A DNA stretch of 64,000 nucleotides from Aquipuribacter hungaricus (GCF_042663885.1 NZ_JBHSXV010000001.1); one strand, 5' to 3'; positions 34,272-42,819 are shown, numbered from the stretch's first letter. Made by a program: numbers and translations. Notes: generated from the letters alone by a model not told the origin.

Positions 34272-34892
34272 TCAGCCCCGATCGATCGCAGCCGCCTCCA
34301 GCAGCCCGCGCATCTCCTCGTCGCGGACCTCCTGGATGACGCGCACAGTGTGGTGCGGGTTTGCCGCCCAGAACGCGCGCAGCTGTGTCCGCTGCTGGCG
34401 TCGCTGCACCGCGGAGGCACTCGAGCGCCGGTGCCACCACGACAGCGCGTCCCCCGCGTACCCGATGGCCGCCCTCGGCCTGGCGTCGCGGATAGTCCGT
34501 ACCCCAGCCGCGGGGCTCATACCCGTCGCGAGCAGGACCGCGAACGCCATGGACGGTCCGCGGTTGATCCCCATGTGGCAGTGCACGTGGACCTTGGCCG
34601 ACGGGTCCGCCATCGCCTCCAGCGTGAAGTCCACCCCGCGGTCGAACCACGCGTCGGGCATCCGCTGCCCGGCGTCGTCCGCGCCGTTCTCCAGGTACGT
34701 GATGGCCGGCGCGTACTCCGCCAGCAGGTCGAGGTCGCTCGCCTCGATGCGGTTGTCGACCACGTGGGTGATGCCCAGCGCCTCCCAGCGGTCGAGCTCG
34801 GCGGACCAGGCGCGTCCGTCCCACTGCGGCAGGTCGGCACTGGTGAAGAGCTGGTCGTTGAGGCGGGTGAGCCGCGGTGTCCCGGGCGTCAT
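34272..34892 (-). CDS. Dual-specificity-phosphatase-like protein
   Basis: A 206-residue protein. The P-loop KVHVHCHMGINRGPS gives the HC-x5-R motif of cysteine-dependent phosphatases, with the general-acid Asp possibly in the preceding PDAWFDRGVDF segment. The N-terminal RLNDQLFTSADLPQWDG, then LGITHVVDNRIEAS, is typical of the fold. The ATG shares one base with the stop of the ARPP-1 gene (TGATG), so the two are translationally coupled. Phosphatases of this type occur with ARPP-1 in gene neighbourhoods linked to NAD or ADP-ribose derivatives; the true substrate is open. Confidence 0.85.
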   Translation of the reverse strand: MTPGTPRLTRLNDQLFTSADLPQWDGRAWSAELDRWEALGITHVVDNRIEASDLDLLAEYAPAITYLENGADDAGQRMPDAWFDRGVDFTLEAMADPSAKVHVHCHMGINRGPSMAFAVLLATGMSPAAGVRTIRDARPRAAIGYAGDALSWWHRRSSASAVQRRQQRTQLRAFWAANPHHTVRVIQEVRDEEMRGLLEAAAIDRG

Positions 34893-35638
34893 CACGCGGC
34901 CAGCATGAGGTCGTGGCGCGGGTTGAGCACCGTCAGGTGCGCCAGCTGGTCTTGCCACAGCACCCCGCGGGCCAGCACGTGGTCGCTCTCACCGGCGACG
35001 GCCCGGCCGTCGACCGCGTCGACGGTGGAGACCGTCCGGAAGCGCCTGCCTCCCGATGCCGCCAGTGCTGCGACGAACGCTCGCGCCTGACGGCCTGGGG
35101 TCGGGACGGACGGCCGCATCCCCGCGTCCAGCCAAGCCGACGCGATCAGCGCCGGCAGGTGACGACGCAGCGACCGCGGGTCGGGGAACAGCTCGAGCAG
35201 GGCCGGCTGCCCCCCGATGCCGATCAGCACACCCCGCTGACCCGCCAGCACGTCCGGCGACGGGGGGACGCTCGGCAGAACGGTCGTCAGGTGGTGCAAG
35301 AGGGTGCCGGTGCTCGAGGGGCCGTAGGCCCGGTCGTAGCGGGACACGACCACGACGGCCAGGTTGCCGGGGGCGAGCACGACGTCGTGCACGAGGGCCC
35401 GGTGCTGCCAGCCGCCCTCGAACAGCTCGCCAGCCAGGAGGAGCGCAGGCTGCGCGCCCTGGTTGTGGGCCACGAGCTCCCCGACCACTGGAGCACCTCG
35501 CGCTCGTCGACGGCGACGGCCCCGCCGCTGGACAGACCCCGGACCGGGGTCCCGGCGGCCCAGACGGGGGAAGACGCTGAGGCCGCCGCGGTGGGTGGGG
35601 CTGCCGAGGTGCAGCCGGGGCAGGGGGACGATGGACAT
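34892..35638 (-). CDS. ARPP-1 domain protein with an internal out-of-frame stretch
   Basis: A 248-residue frame. The parts HNQGAQPALLLAGELFEGG, VHDVVLAPGNLAVVVV, GVLIGIGGQPALLELFPDPRSL and the end GVLWQDQLAHLTVLNPRH fit ARPP-1, a domain linked to ADP-ribosylglycohydrolase and phosphatase genes. Between about 35485 and 35565 this frame gives a run of Arg, Gly and Pro, while the neighbouring frame gives sensible sequence (AAGTPVRGLSSGGAVAVDERE) with almost all G/C third bases. Two compensating one-base shifts would explain this. It heads the minus-strand operon and diverges from the NUDIX regulator. Confidence 0.75.
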   Translation of the reverse strand: MSIVPLPRLHLGSPTHRGGLSVFPRLGRRDPGPGSVQRRGRRRRRARGAPVVGELVAHNQGAQPALLLAGELFEGGWQHRALVHDVVLAPGNLAVVVVSRYDRAYGPSSTGTLLHHLTTVLPSVPPSPDVLAGQRGVLIGIGGQPALLELFPDPRSLRRHLPALIASAWLDAGMRPSVPTPGRQARAFVAALAASGGRRFRTVSTVDAVDGRAVAGESDHVLARGVLWQDQLAHLTVLNPRHDLMLAA

Positions 35639-35684
35639 GTGACACGACCTTCCGATGGTTGGATCAGGACTGCGCTTACTCGAA

Positions 35685-35717
35685 CGCTAACCTCTAATAA
35701 CGCGGTAGCGCGCTAAC
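35685..35717. promoter_or_regulatory. Candidate operator between ARPP-1 and the NUDIX regulator
   Basis: CGCTAAC occurs at 35685-35691 and again at 35711-35717, and TAGCGCGCTA (35706-35715) is a perfect 10-bp palindrome sharing the same half-site. The intervening sequence is AT-rich. The site lies in the 99-base gap between two divergent starts, ideal for one regulator to control both sides. Confidence 0.55.
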
Positions 35718-35737
35718 TGCTTCCCTCGGAGGTCCCC

Positions 35738-36430
35738 GTGGTTCCCGGCACCGCACCGACCAGCGACCTGCTTGCGTTCCCCCGTCCGTCGGTAGCGGTC
35801 GACACGGCGGTGCTGACCGTCGCCCCCCGCGCCGACCCGGCCGCCGACCAGCCCGTCCTCCAGCTCCAGGTGCTGCTGGTGCGCCGGGACGGCGCCGACG
35901 GACGTGCGACGTGGTCCCTGCCCGGCACGTTCCTCCACGAGCGGGAGCGGCTCCAGGACGCGGTCATGCGATCGCTGGCGACCAAGGTCGGCATCCGCCA
36001 GCGCGCCCGGACGACCGAGATCGGCGTCTTCGACGACCCCTACCGCGACGACCGGGGCTGGGTCCTCAGCGCGGCCCACCTCGCGGCGCTGCCCCTGGAG
36101 GCCGTCCTTCCTGCCGTGGAGGCCTCGGACGGAGGACTACGCCTGGTCCCGGCCTCGCGACCGCCGTCCCTGCTCTGGGACCACGGTGCGATCGTGCGGC
36201 GAGCGCGGGAGGAGCTCCAGCGGCACTACACCCGCCACCCCGACCCGTTCACGCTGCTCGGTCCCGCGTTCACGATGACCGAGCTGCGCCAGGTCCACGA
36301 GGCAGTGCTGAGCCGGGTGCAGCAGAAGGACACCTTCCGTCGGTTGATGGAGCCGCAGCTCCGGGCGACGTCACGGATGTCGAGCGGGACCGTGGGCCGA
36401 CCGTCGCAGGTGTACGGGCGGAAGCGCTGA
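35738..36430 (+). CDS. NrtR-like NUDIX-winged-helix regulator
   Basis: A 230-residue protein. Residues about 18-150 are a NUDIX fold (VAVDTAVLTVAPRADP, VLLVRRDG, WSLPGTFLHERERLQDAVMRSLATKVGI). In the NUDIX box the REx2EE catalytic acids are missing, as in NrtR regulators, which bind ADP-ribose without cleaving it. The C-terminal FTMTELRQVHEAVLSRVQQKDTFRRLM is the NrtR-type winged helix. NrtR proteins repress NAD-metabolism genes and release DNA on binding ADP-ribose. GTG at 35738 follows GGAGG with good spacing. The likely targets are its own gene, the divergent ARPP-1 operon and perhaps the endonuclease-macro pair downstream. Confidence 0.88.
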   Translation: MVPGTAPTSDLLAFPRPSVAVDTAVLTVAPRADPAADQPVLQLQVLLVRRDGADGRATWSLPGTFLHERERLQDAVMRSLATKVGIRQRARTTEIGVFDDPYRDDRGWVLSAAHLAALPLEAVLPAVEASDGGLRLVPASRPPSLLWDHGAIVRRAREELQRHYTRHPDPFTLLGPAFTMTELRQVHEAVLSRVQQKDTFRRLMEPQLRATSRMSSGTVGRPSQVYGRKR

Positions 36431-36571
36431 GGCGCAGCCTCCTGCCGCACGGATCGGGTCGCCTCGCCTCGCCCGTCCCGCCGAGGGAGCTCACCGGCAG
36501 CACGCGGTCGCGAGAGGATCGGGCACAGTTGCCTGCCCAACAGCGCTCACGGCTATGTCCGACCCCCCTCT

Positions 36572-36577
36572 TACCGT
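36572..36577 (+). promoter_or_regulatory. Putative -10 box of a leaderless promoter (endonuclease)
   Basis: TACCGT ends eight bases before the ATG at 36586; no ribosome binding site is seen. A separate promoter for the endonuclease-macro pair is therefore likely. Confidence 0.35.
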
Positions 36578-36585
36578 GGCCGTAG

Positions 36586-37998
36586 ATGACATACACCGAG
36601 CACGAGAAGGTCCGCGCCGCGACGTGGAAGGCCCGCACGGCCACCCTGCCGTTCGCGGCGAAGCTGCCTGCCGGCTACGTCCACCAGAACGGGACCACCA
36701 GCGCGACGCAGCACCACTACTGCCTCCCCGCCGCCTACGCCGAGCACTCGCTGCTCGAGGCGGTCCGGGAGCCGGCGCTGGCGCTGTTCGACGAGCTGGA
36801 CATCCCGTGGCACGCCGGCGTCGGCGACGGTCCAAGCAACCACCTGCTGTCCTCGCAGGTGCAGTGCGTCAACGCACCGATGCCGATGGTGCACGACCCG
36901 GCACGCGTCGTCCGAGCGTTCGGCGACCTGCTCGGCATCGAGGAGGTGCTGCAGGTCGAGCCCGGCCGCTACCTCACCTTCGAATACATCGGGCCCACGG
37001 ACTACTTCGGAGAGGTGCCCGACGGGCAACGGGTCCGCGGCGCCCGCTGCACCAGCATCGACGCCGCCTTCCTGCACCGGGCGCGGGACGGGGCGGTGGA
37101 GCTCGTGCTGGTGGAGTGGAAGTACACCGAGTCCTACCGGCTTCGGCGACCTGACCCCGCCAAGGACAAGGTCCGCGAGCGACGGTACGAGCGCGCGGTC
37201 GCCGACCCGGAAGGTCCGGTCCGCGGGGACCTGCTGCCGTTCGACCTGCTGCTGGACGAGCCCGTCTACCAGCTGGTCCGGCAGCAGCTGCTCGCCCATG
37301 CCCTCGAGCAGGACCACGCCGAGGGCGCCGACCGGGTCCGTGTCCTCCACGTCCTGCACCCGGGCAACGAGGAATACCAGCAGTCCCTGCACCGGCCGGA
37401 GCAGCGGGCCCTCGGTCGCACCGTCGGCGAGGTGTGGCAGCGGCTGCTGCGGCGGACCGACAGGTTCACGTCGCTGGACCCGCGTCTCTTCCTCGACCAG
37501 GAGGTGACGTCGCGGGAGTACCTGCTCCGCTACGCCGAGGACGTGATCCACGACGAGGTGGACCTGCTCGAGGCGTTCGATCTCGAGCGCGCCGACGATC
37601 TGGAGGACGTCCTGTACGCCGACCACGAGTTCGACGGCAACGTCCTGGTCACCGATGAAGGGGTCGAACTCTTCGTCGGGCGGGACAGCATCGGCTGGAC
37701 CTACCCGTTCACGGCCACCGAGCTGCGTGACCTCGCTGACGAGCAGGCGTTGGCCGAAGAGATGGTCACGGACGTGGACGTGGACGAGGACGAGCTCACC
37801 TGCCCGCGATGCGGGCACTCCCCACTCCTCCGGGTGATGTACGGCATGCCGGCCGGCCCGCCGCCGCCGGACGTCATCCTGGGCGGCTGCGTCGTCCTCC
37901 CCGACCCTCCTCGCCACGGCTGCCCCAGCTGCGACTGGATCGGGTCCCCCGACGACCCGCCGGACAGGTCTCGGTCGGCACCTGGCGGCGCCGAATGA
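36586..37998 (+). CDS. PGN_0703-like restriction endonuclease with C-terminal zinc ribbon
   Basis: A 470-residue protein. The segment HLLSSQVQCVNAPMP, then EPGRYLTFEYIGPTDYFGE and RCTSIDAAFLHRARDGAVELVLVEWKYTE, matches the PGN_0703-type putative restriction endonucleases, with D-(x)n-E-x-K active-site spacing. The last 75 residues add CPRCGHSP and HGCPSCDW, a probable zinc-binding pair. No methyltransferase is adjacent, so it would be a modification-dependent or toxin-like nuclease rather than a classical restriction enzyme. Its stop overlaps the macro-domain start by four bases (ATGA). Part of a second copy survives at 33055-33130. Confidence 0.82.
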   Translation: MTYTEHEKVRAATWKARTATLPFAAKLPAGYVHQNGTTSATQHHYCLPAAYAEHSLLEAVREPALALFDELDIPWHAGVGDGPSNHLLSSQVQCVNAPMPMVHDPARVVRAFGDLLGIEEVLQVEPGRYLTFEYIGPTDYFGEVPDGQRVRGARCTSIDAAFLHRARDGAVELVLVEWKYTESYRLRRPDPAKDKVRERRYERAVADPEGPVRGDLLPFDLLLDEPVYQLVRQQLLAHALEQDHAEGADRVRVLHVLHPGNEEYQQSLHRPEQRALGRTVGEVWQRLLRRTDRFTSLDPRLFLDQEVTSREYLLRYAEDVIHDEVDLLEAFDLERADDLEDVLYADHEFDGNVLVTDEGVELFVGRDSIGWTYPFTATELRDLADEQALAEEMVTDVDVDEDELTCPRCGHSPLLRVMYGMPAGPPPPDVILGGCVVLPDPPRHGCPSCDWIGSPDDPPDRSRSAPGGAE

Positions 37999-38489
37999 GG
38001 ATCTTCGTCGTCCGGGGCGACATCACCCAGCAGAGCGTCGACGCGGTCGTGACCGCCGGCAACCGGTCGCTGCGCGGCGGGAGCGGTGTGAACGGTGCCG
38101 TTCATGCCGCGGCGGGACCCCGGCTGCTGGCCGCCTCACGCGCGCTGGCCCCCTGCCCGCCCGGGCAGGCCGTCGTCACACCGGCCTTCGACCTCGCGAC
38201 CGCCCGCTGGGTGATCCATGCCGTCGGCCCGAAGTACCGGGGGCCGCAGGACGCGGTGACGCTCGCCTCGGCGTACGCGGCGGCGCTCGCGCGGGCGGAC
38301 GACGTCGGCGCCCGGTCGGTGGCGTTCCCCTCCATCTCGACGGGCGTCTACGGCTACCCGGCCGAGGAGGCGGCACGCGTGTCGGTCGGGGCGCTGCGCG
38401 GGGCGACGACTGCGGTGGAGACGGTGCTGCTGGTTGCGTTCGGCGCCGAGATGGCCGAGTTGTGGGAGCAGGCGCTGGACGGACCGTAG
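37995..38489 (+). CDS. Macro-domain protein (ADP-ribose binding/hydrolysis)
   Basis: A 164-residue macro domain. IFVVRGDITQQSVDAVVTAGN, SGVNGAVHAAAGPRLL, the VVTPAFDL and WVIHAVGP strands, and VAFPSISTGVYGYPAEEAA form the ADP-ribose pocket. The usual NAAN is TAGN, keeping the Asn. Such proteins remove or bind ADP-ribose on proteins or nucleic acids, or cleave O-acetyl-ADP-ribose. Tight coupling to a nuclease gene suggests a control or immunity partner. It also sits in a cluster with ARPP-1 and an NrtR-like regulator. A decayed copy lies at 33170-33540. Confidence 0.92.
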   Translation: MRIFVVRGDITQQSVDAVVTAGNRSLRGGSGVNGAVHAAAGPRLLAASRALAPCPPGQAVVTPAFDLATARWVIHAVGPKYRGPQDAVTLASAYAAALARADDVGARSVAFPSISTGVYGYPAEEAARVSVGALRGATTAVETVLLVAFGAEMAELWEQALDGP

Positions 38490-38525
38490 GTCGGAGCCCT
38501 TAGCGCGTGCCTCATCAGGTATTAT

Positions 38526-39395
38526 TCACCTGGTGCGCATCGCGCTGTCACCCAGCCGCTTGTAGCGCGTACGACCGCTCGGATTGTGGTGCACGTAGGC
38601 GACGCGAAGATGTCCAGGAGGCGCCACGGCGTAAGCCTCGATCGCGTCCACGTCCAGGCTGCCCACCCGGGAAAGATGCAGGATGTAGGGGGCTTTGACG
38701 TGGCTGTCGAGCATCTTCTTTCCGTCGGCTTGAAGATGCTCCAACCCGTAGTCCAGCCCGACCTCAACCACGACCGGCGCGGCGATCCGTCCCTGCCGGA
38801 ACTTCTGGCGGCTGGCCGACGCTAACTGCTGCGGGCTCACCACCGCGAGGTCGAACGAACCGCGCTGGGTGGCCCCGACGCTGCGATCGGGGAAGGTCTC
38901 GGGCCACTCCTTGTGAGCGACCTGGGTCAGCTCCCCGGTGGCTATAGGAAATTGCCCCTGCAAGGCAGGCTGATCCTTGAGCCGTCGGTAGATCTCGGCG
39001 TGCAACGAGTGCTCGACCCGGTGCAGGTACGGGTGATCGAGGAATTCGATCACGACATCGTCCAGCACGACCTCCACGGCCGCGGTCGCGTCAGCGAGCC
39101 ATACCTGATCGAGATCGATGTCGACATCGACAAGAGGCAGCACCGCTTGTCCGCCTTGACCGTCCCGCTGCTCCTCCACTCCGTTGCGGGTGGGCACCCA
39201 GTCGTGCACTGCCCCGGCGTCGGCCAGCTCAGCGATGTCGGCCAGCTCGACATCCTCAGTGATGGGCAGCCGATAGATGTGCTCGTACTTGCCGTCCTTG
39301 TTGGCCGAGGTGCAGACATTGATCGTCTGTGTCTTGGCGCCGCGCGCAAGGACAACTACCCGGCCGTCCCTGAGCCACGTCCGGTTTCGCTCCAT
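38526..39395 (-). CDS. Unknown protein with nuclease-like motifs, lower GC
   Basis: A 289-residue protein, visibly less GC-rich than its neighbours, suggesting recent arrival. A segment HSLHAEIYRRLKDQPALQG, then ELTQVAHKEWPETF and GSFDLAVVSPQQL, and AAPVVVEVGLDYGLEH, recalls PD-(D/E)XK folds (Glu, then D, then E-x), but the Lys is not in the usual place. The N-terminus WLRDGRVVVLARGAKTQTINV could be a separate domain. No family is recognised. The ATG at 39395 lacks a ribosome binding site. A short hairpin-like CAGGT...ACCTG lies near 38516 before the macro stop side. Confidence 0.6.
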   Translation of the reverse strand: MERNRTWLRDGRVVVLARGAKTQTINVCTSANKDGKYEHIYRLPITEDVELADIAELADAGAVHDWVPTRNGVEEQRDGQGGQAVLPLVDVDIDLDQVWLADATAAVEVVLDDVVIEFLDHPYLHRVEHSLHAEIYRRLKDQPALQGQFPIATGELTQVAHKEWPETFPDRSVGATQRGSFDLAVVSPQQLASASRQKFRQGRIAAPVVVEVGLDYGLEHLQADGKKMLDSHVKAPYILHLSRVGSLDVDAIEAYAVAPPGHLRVAYVHHNPSGRTRYKRLGDSAMRTR

Positions 39396-39644
39396 ATGGG
39401 TAACGTAGCGCTGGTACCGCCACCGAGCTGCGACCACACGAGACGCAGGACACTGTTACGCCCACGCCGGTGTCTTCGCCGTCAGGCGCTTCTCGTCATG
39501 ACGCTCACCCGAGCAGTCCACCGTGCACATGGCGGAGGCTCGGGCGAGCAGGGTGTCGTAAGCGAGCTCGCGCGGACTCAGTTGGAAACGCCTCTCCCTA
39601 CGTCTGATCTGCATGAGACCGACCACCCGCCCTCGCCCGATCGC

Positions 39645-39650
39645 TAGCCT
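39645..39650 (+). promoter_or_regulatory. Putative -10 box of a leaderless promoter (AddB-like gene)
   Basis: TAGCCT ends seven bases before the ATG at 39658; no ribosome binding site is visible. Confidence 0.35.
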
Positions 39651-39657
39651 CCGCCCC

Positions 39658-42600
39658 ATGGCCTTTTCCCGCGGGACCGTCATCCGCCCCGAGGCCGGTG
39701 GGAGCCTCGCCGCAGCGCTGGGCCGGGCCGTCACCGCAGCCCAGGCGGGCGACCCGCTCGCCCCGGTGGAGGTCGTGGTGCCGACCTCGCTGGCGGGGGT
39801 CACCCTGCGCCGGGGGTCGGCCGGGCCGCGGGGGTGGGCCAACGTGCGGTTCGGCTCTCTGCCGCAGCTGGCGGAGCGCCTCTGCACGGTGGAGCTCGCC
39901 CTCGGGCCGGGCCCCGCCCGCCGCCCGCTGACCGCCCTCGACCGGCGCCGGGCCGTCGCAGAGATGCTCGCCGCCGCGGCCACCTCACCGCTGGTGGCGG
40001 CCGCCCGACGCCAACGCGCGACCGCCGACCTGCTCGCTGGGGCGTTCACCGAGCTCGACGACGCCAGGGTCGGCCCGGGCCAGGCCGCGCTGAGCCCTCG
40101 CGGCGACGAGGTGCGGCTCCTGCACACCGCCTACCGGTCGCAGATCGCAGGCCTGCTGACCGGGCCGGAGGTGATGGCGCTCGCCGCCGCCGTGGCCTCC
40201 CGTGACCCGCTGCCGCCGGTCGTCCTCGTGGCGGCCGGTCCACTGCGGCCCGACGAGCGGTCGTTCCTGGACGCGTTCGGGGCGCGCCTGACCGTCGTCA
40301 TCGCCCCGGCTGCCCACCCCGGGACCCTGGAGTGGCTCGGGGCGGAGCCGACGTCCCCGGCCTCCCCGGTGACGGCCGTGACGCTGGCCCCCGATCCGGA
40401 GGAGGAGGTCAGGATCGCCGTCCGCGCCGCGGTGGCGCACCTGCAGGAGCACGGGTGCCGGCCCGAGCGGATCGGTATTGCCTACGTCTCCCCCGAGCCC
40501 TACACCCGGCTGCTGTCCGAGCAGCTCACGGCCGCCGGCCTCCCGCACCACGTGACGGGGGACCGGAACCTCGCCCAGACGCTCACCGGCCGGGCCCTCA
40601 CCGGCCTCATGGCGCTGCACGCCCGCGGCCTGCCCCGGGCGGACCTGCTGCGGTGGATGTCCGACGGTCCCCGCGTGGACGGCGACGGTCGGCGGCTGCC
40701 GGTGACCCGCTGGGAGCGGGTGTCTCGCGAGGCCGGGGTCTCCCGGGGGCCGGCGCAGTGGCAGCAGCGGCTCTCCCGGCACGCGGACGAGCTGCGCGCC
40801 CGCGCCCTCACCGAGGGGGCGGACACCGCTCGCCTCGACCGGGAGGTCGCGGACGCAGAGAGCCTGCTGGTCGAGGTGCAGCGCCTCGACGCCCTGGTCA
40901 CCGCCGTCGACGCCGCTCCCGGCTGGCGCGAGGCGAGCGACGCGCTCGTCGTCCTGGTGCGCGGGGTCATGGGCACCCGCGCGCAGGTCGACGGCTGGTC
41001 CGCCCGCGAGGGGTCGGACTCCCCCGAGGTCGCGCTCGAGCAGGCCGCGTGCGACGCCGTGCTCGACAGCCTGCGCGCGGTGTCCACCACCCCCACCCCC
41101 TTCAGCGACGCCGCCCTGAGGTCGGAGCTGGAGGACGCCCTGGGCTCAGGGGTCCGCAGCGCGACGACCCTGGGCCGTGGGCTCCTCCTTGCCCCGGTGG
41201 CGTCTTTCACCGGGGCCGACCTGGACCTGCTGCTCGTCCTCGGCTGCACCGAGGACGCCCTCCCGGCCCGACGCCGGGAGAACCCGCTGCTGCGGGACGA
41301 CGACCGGACCGCGCTCTCGCCGTCGCTGGCCACGGTGGCCTCCCGCCGGGTCGTCGAGCGGACCCGGTGGGCGGCGGCCCTGGCCTGCTCCGGTGAGGTC
41401 CGGCTGTCCTACCCGCGGGCCGACCCCCGCTCGCAGCGACGCCAGTTCGCCTCCCCCTGGCTCCTCGCCGAGGCGAGCCGCCTGCACGGCAGCACCGTGA
41501 CCGCCGCGGCCCTGGACGGCGACATCGTCGACGCGCCCTGGCTCGCCTGCCCGCCGTCGTTCGAGGCCTCCCTCCGGGGTGCGACCACACGGCTGAACCT
41601 GCAGGAGCTCGACGTCGCCGCCGCGCTGCACGGGGACGTGGACGCGCTCGCCGCCGCCGACCCCCGGCTCCAGCGCGGCCTGGAGGCAGCCCGGAGCCGT
41701 CGGGCAGGCAGCTTCGACGCCTGGTCCGGCGGCGTGGACGCCCTCCCCGCGGAGCTGCGGGCGGGGGTCGACGCGCACCTGTCGGCGACCAAGCTGCAGG
41801 TCTGGGCTACCTGCCCCGCCCAGCACCTCTTCGGCACGGTCCTGCGGGTCCGACCGCTGGAGGACCGCGGCGCCGGCGACACCATCGACGCCCGAGACAA
41901 GGGCACCCTGGTGCACGACGTGCTGGAGACGCTGGTCCGCAGCCGGTTGCCCGAGGACGGCACGGCGGGCCTGGACCCGCAGCAGGAGTGGACCCCGGAG
42001 GACGTCGCCGAGGCTGTCGCGCTGCTGGAGGCCAAGGCCGCCGACCTCACCCAGCGGGGCCTGACCGGTCGCGAAATTCTGTGGGCGGCGCAGCTGTCCC
42101 GGTTGCGGCGGACCCTGCTCCGCATCCTCGCGGTCGACTCGGACCTGCGGCGCTCCCGCCGCTCCACCCCGGTCGCGACCGAGGCCGCCTTCGGACGCGA
42201 CGGAGCCGACCCGCTCGTCGTCACCCTGCCCCGTCAGGGACAAGTGCCGTTCACGGGCTCCATCGACCGGGTGGACCGCACCGACGACGGTGATCTGGTC
42301 GTCATCGACTACAAGACCGGCAGCGGCAGCGGCTACGACGCCATCCCCAAGCACCCGTCGCTGGACGAGGCCGCCGACCTGGTCGACCGCGGCAAGAAGC
42401 TCCAGCTGCTGCTGTACGGCCTCGCCGCCCGCCAGCTCGAGGGGCTGCCGGAGGCGGCGGTGCAGGCCTGGTTCTGGTTCGTCGAGCAGGGCGCCCTGCA
42501 GCGGGGCGGCCCGGTCGGCGCCCACCAGGAGCGGCGCCTGCTGGAGGTCCTCGACGTCACCGTCGGGGGCATCCGCGACGGCGTATACCCCGCCCACCCC

Positions 42601-42819
42601 GGCCCCGAGTCGTGGCGGAGTAACAGGCAGGGCTGGGAGAACTGCACCTACTGCCCCTTCGACCGGGTCTGCCCCACCGGGCGCGCCGAGGCCTGGACCC
42701 GCCTCCGCACCGCGGCCCCGGTCCGCCCCTACGCCACGCTCGTCGACCCCGAGCCCGCCGCTGACCCCGCCACCCACCCCGCCGCTGATCGCGTCGTCGA
42801 CCCGGAGGCCACCCTGTGA
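39658..42819 (+). CDS. AddB-like PD-(D/E)XK nuclease protein
   Basis: A 1053-residue protein forming the B subunit type of an AddAB helicase-nuclease. The N-terminal VEVVVPTSLAGVTLRR stands where AddB proteins may have a Walker A, and no GKT is seen, so the helicase half is probably structural. The C-terminal nuclease has GTLVHDVLETLV, FTGSIDRVDRTDDGDLVVIDYKTG and iron-sulfur Cys positions (ATCPAQHLFG earlier, then NCTYCPFDRVCP). It overlaps the A-subunit gene (GTGA). Family role: resection of double-strand breaks and degradation of linear phage DNA. An ATG at 39613 is an alternative start. Confidence 0.87.
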   Translation: MAFSRGTVIRPEAGGSLAAALGRAVTAAQAGDPLAPVEVVVPTSLAGVTLRRGSAGPRGWANVRFGSLPQLAERLCTVELALGPGPARRPLTALDRRRAVAEMLAAAATSPLVAAARRQRATADLLAGAFTELDDARVGPGQAALSPRGDEVRLLHTAYRSQIAGLLTGPEVMALAAAVASRDPLPPVVLVAAGPLRPDERSFLDAFGARLTVVIAPAAHPGTLEWLGAEPTSPASPVTAVTLAPDPEEEVRIAVRAAVAHLQEHGCRPERIGIAYVSPEPYTRLLSEQLTAAGLPHHVTGDRNLAQTLTGRALTGLMALHARGLPRADLLRWMSDGPRVDGDGRRLPVTRWERVSREAGVSRGPAQWQQRLSRHADELRARALTEGADTARLDREVADAESLLVEVQRLDALVTAVDAAPGWREASDALVVLVRGVMGTRAQVDGWSAREGSDSPEVALEQAACDAVLDSLRAVSTTPTPFSDAALRSELEDALGSGVRSATTLGRGLLLAPVASFTGADLDLLLVLGCTEDALPARRRENPLLRDDDRTALSPSLATVASRRVVERTRWAAALACSGEVRLSYPRADPRSQRRQFASPWLLAEASRLHGSTVTAAALDGDIVDAPWLACPPSFEASLRGATTRLNLQELDVAAALHGDVDALAAADPRLQRGLEAARSRRAGSFDAWSGGVDALPAELRAGVDAHLSATKLQVWATCPAQHLFGTVLRVRPLEDRGAGDTIDARDKGTLVHDVLETLVRSRLPEDGTAGLDPQQEWTPEDVAEAVALLEAKAADLTQRGLTGREILWAAQLSRLRRTLLRILAVDSDLRRSRRSTPVATEAAFGRDGADPLVVTLPRQGQVPFTGSIDRVDRTDDGDLVVIDYKTGSGSGYDAIPKHPSLDEAADLVDRGKKLQLLLYGLAARQLEGLPEAAVQAWFWFVEQGALQRGGPVGAHQERRLLEVLDVTVGGIRDGVYPAHPGPESWRSNRQGWENCTYCPFDRVCPTGRAEAWTRLRTAAPVRPYATLVDPEPAADPATHPAADRVVDPEATL

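Noticed and set aside
36586..38489. Reading the nuclease-macro pair as a DarT/DarG toxin-antitoxin
   Set aside because: The upstream protein shows PD-(D/E)XK nuclease motifs, not an ADP-ribosyltransferase fold, so the DarTG label does not fit even though the macro partner is similar in type.
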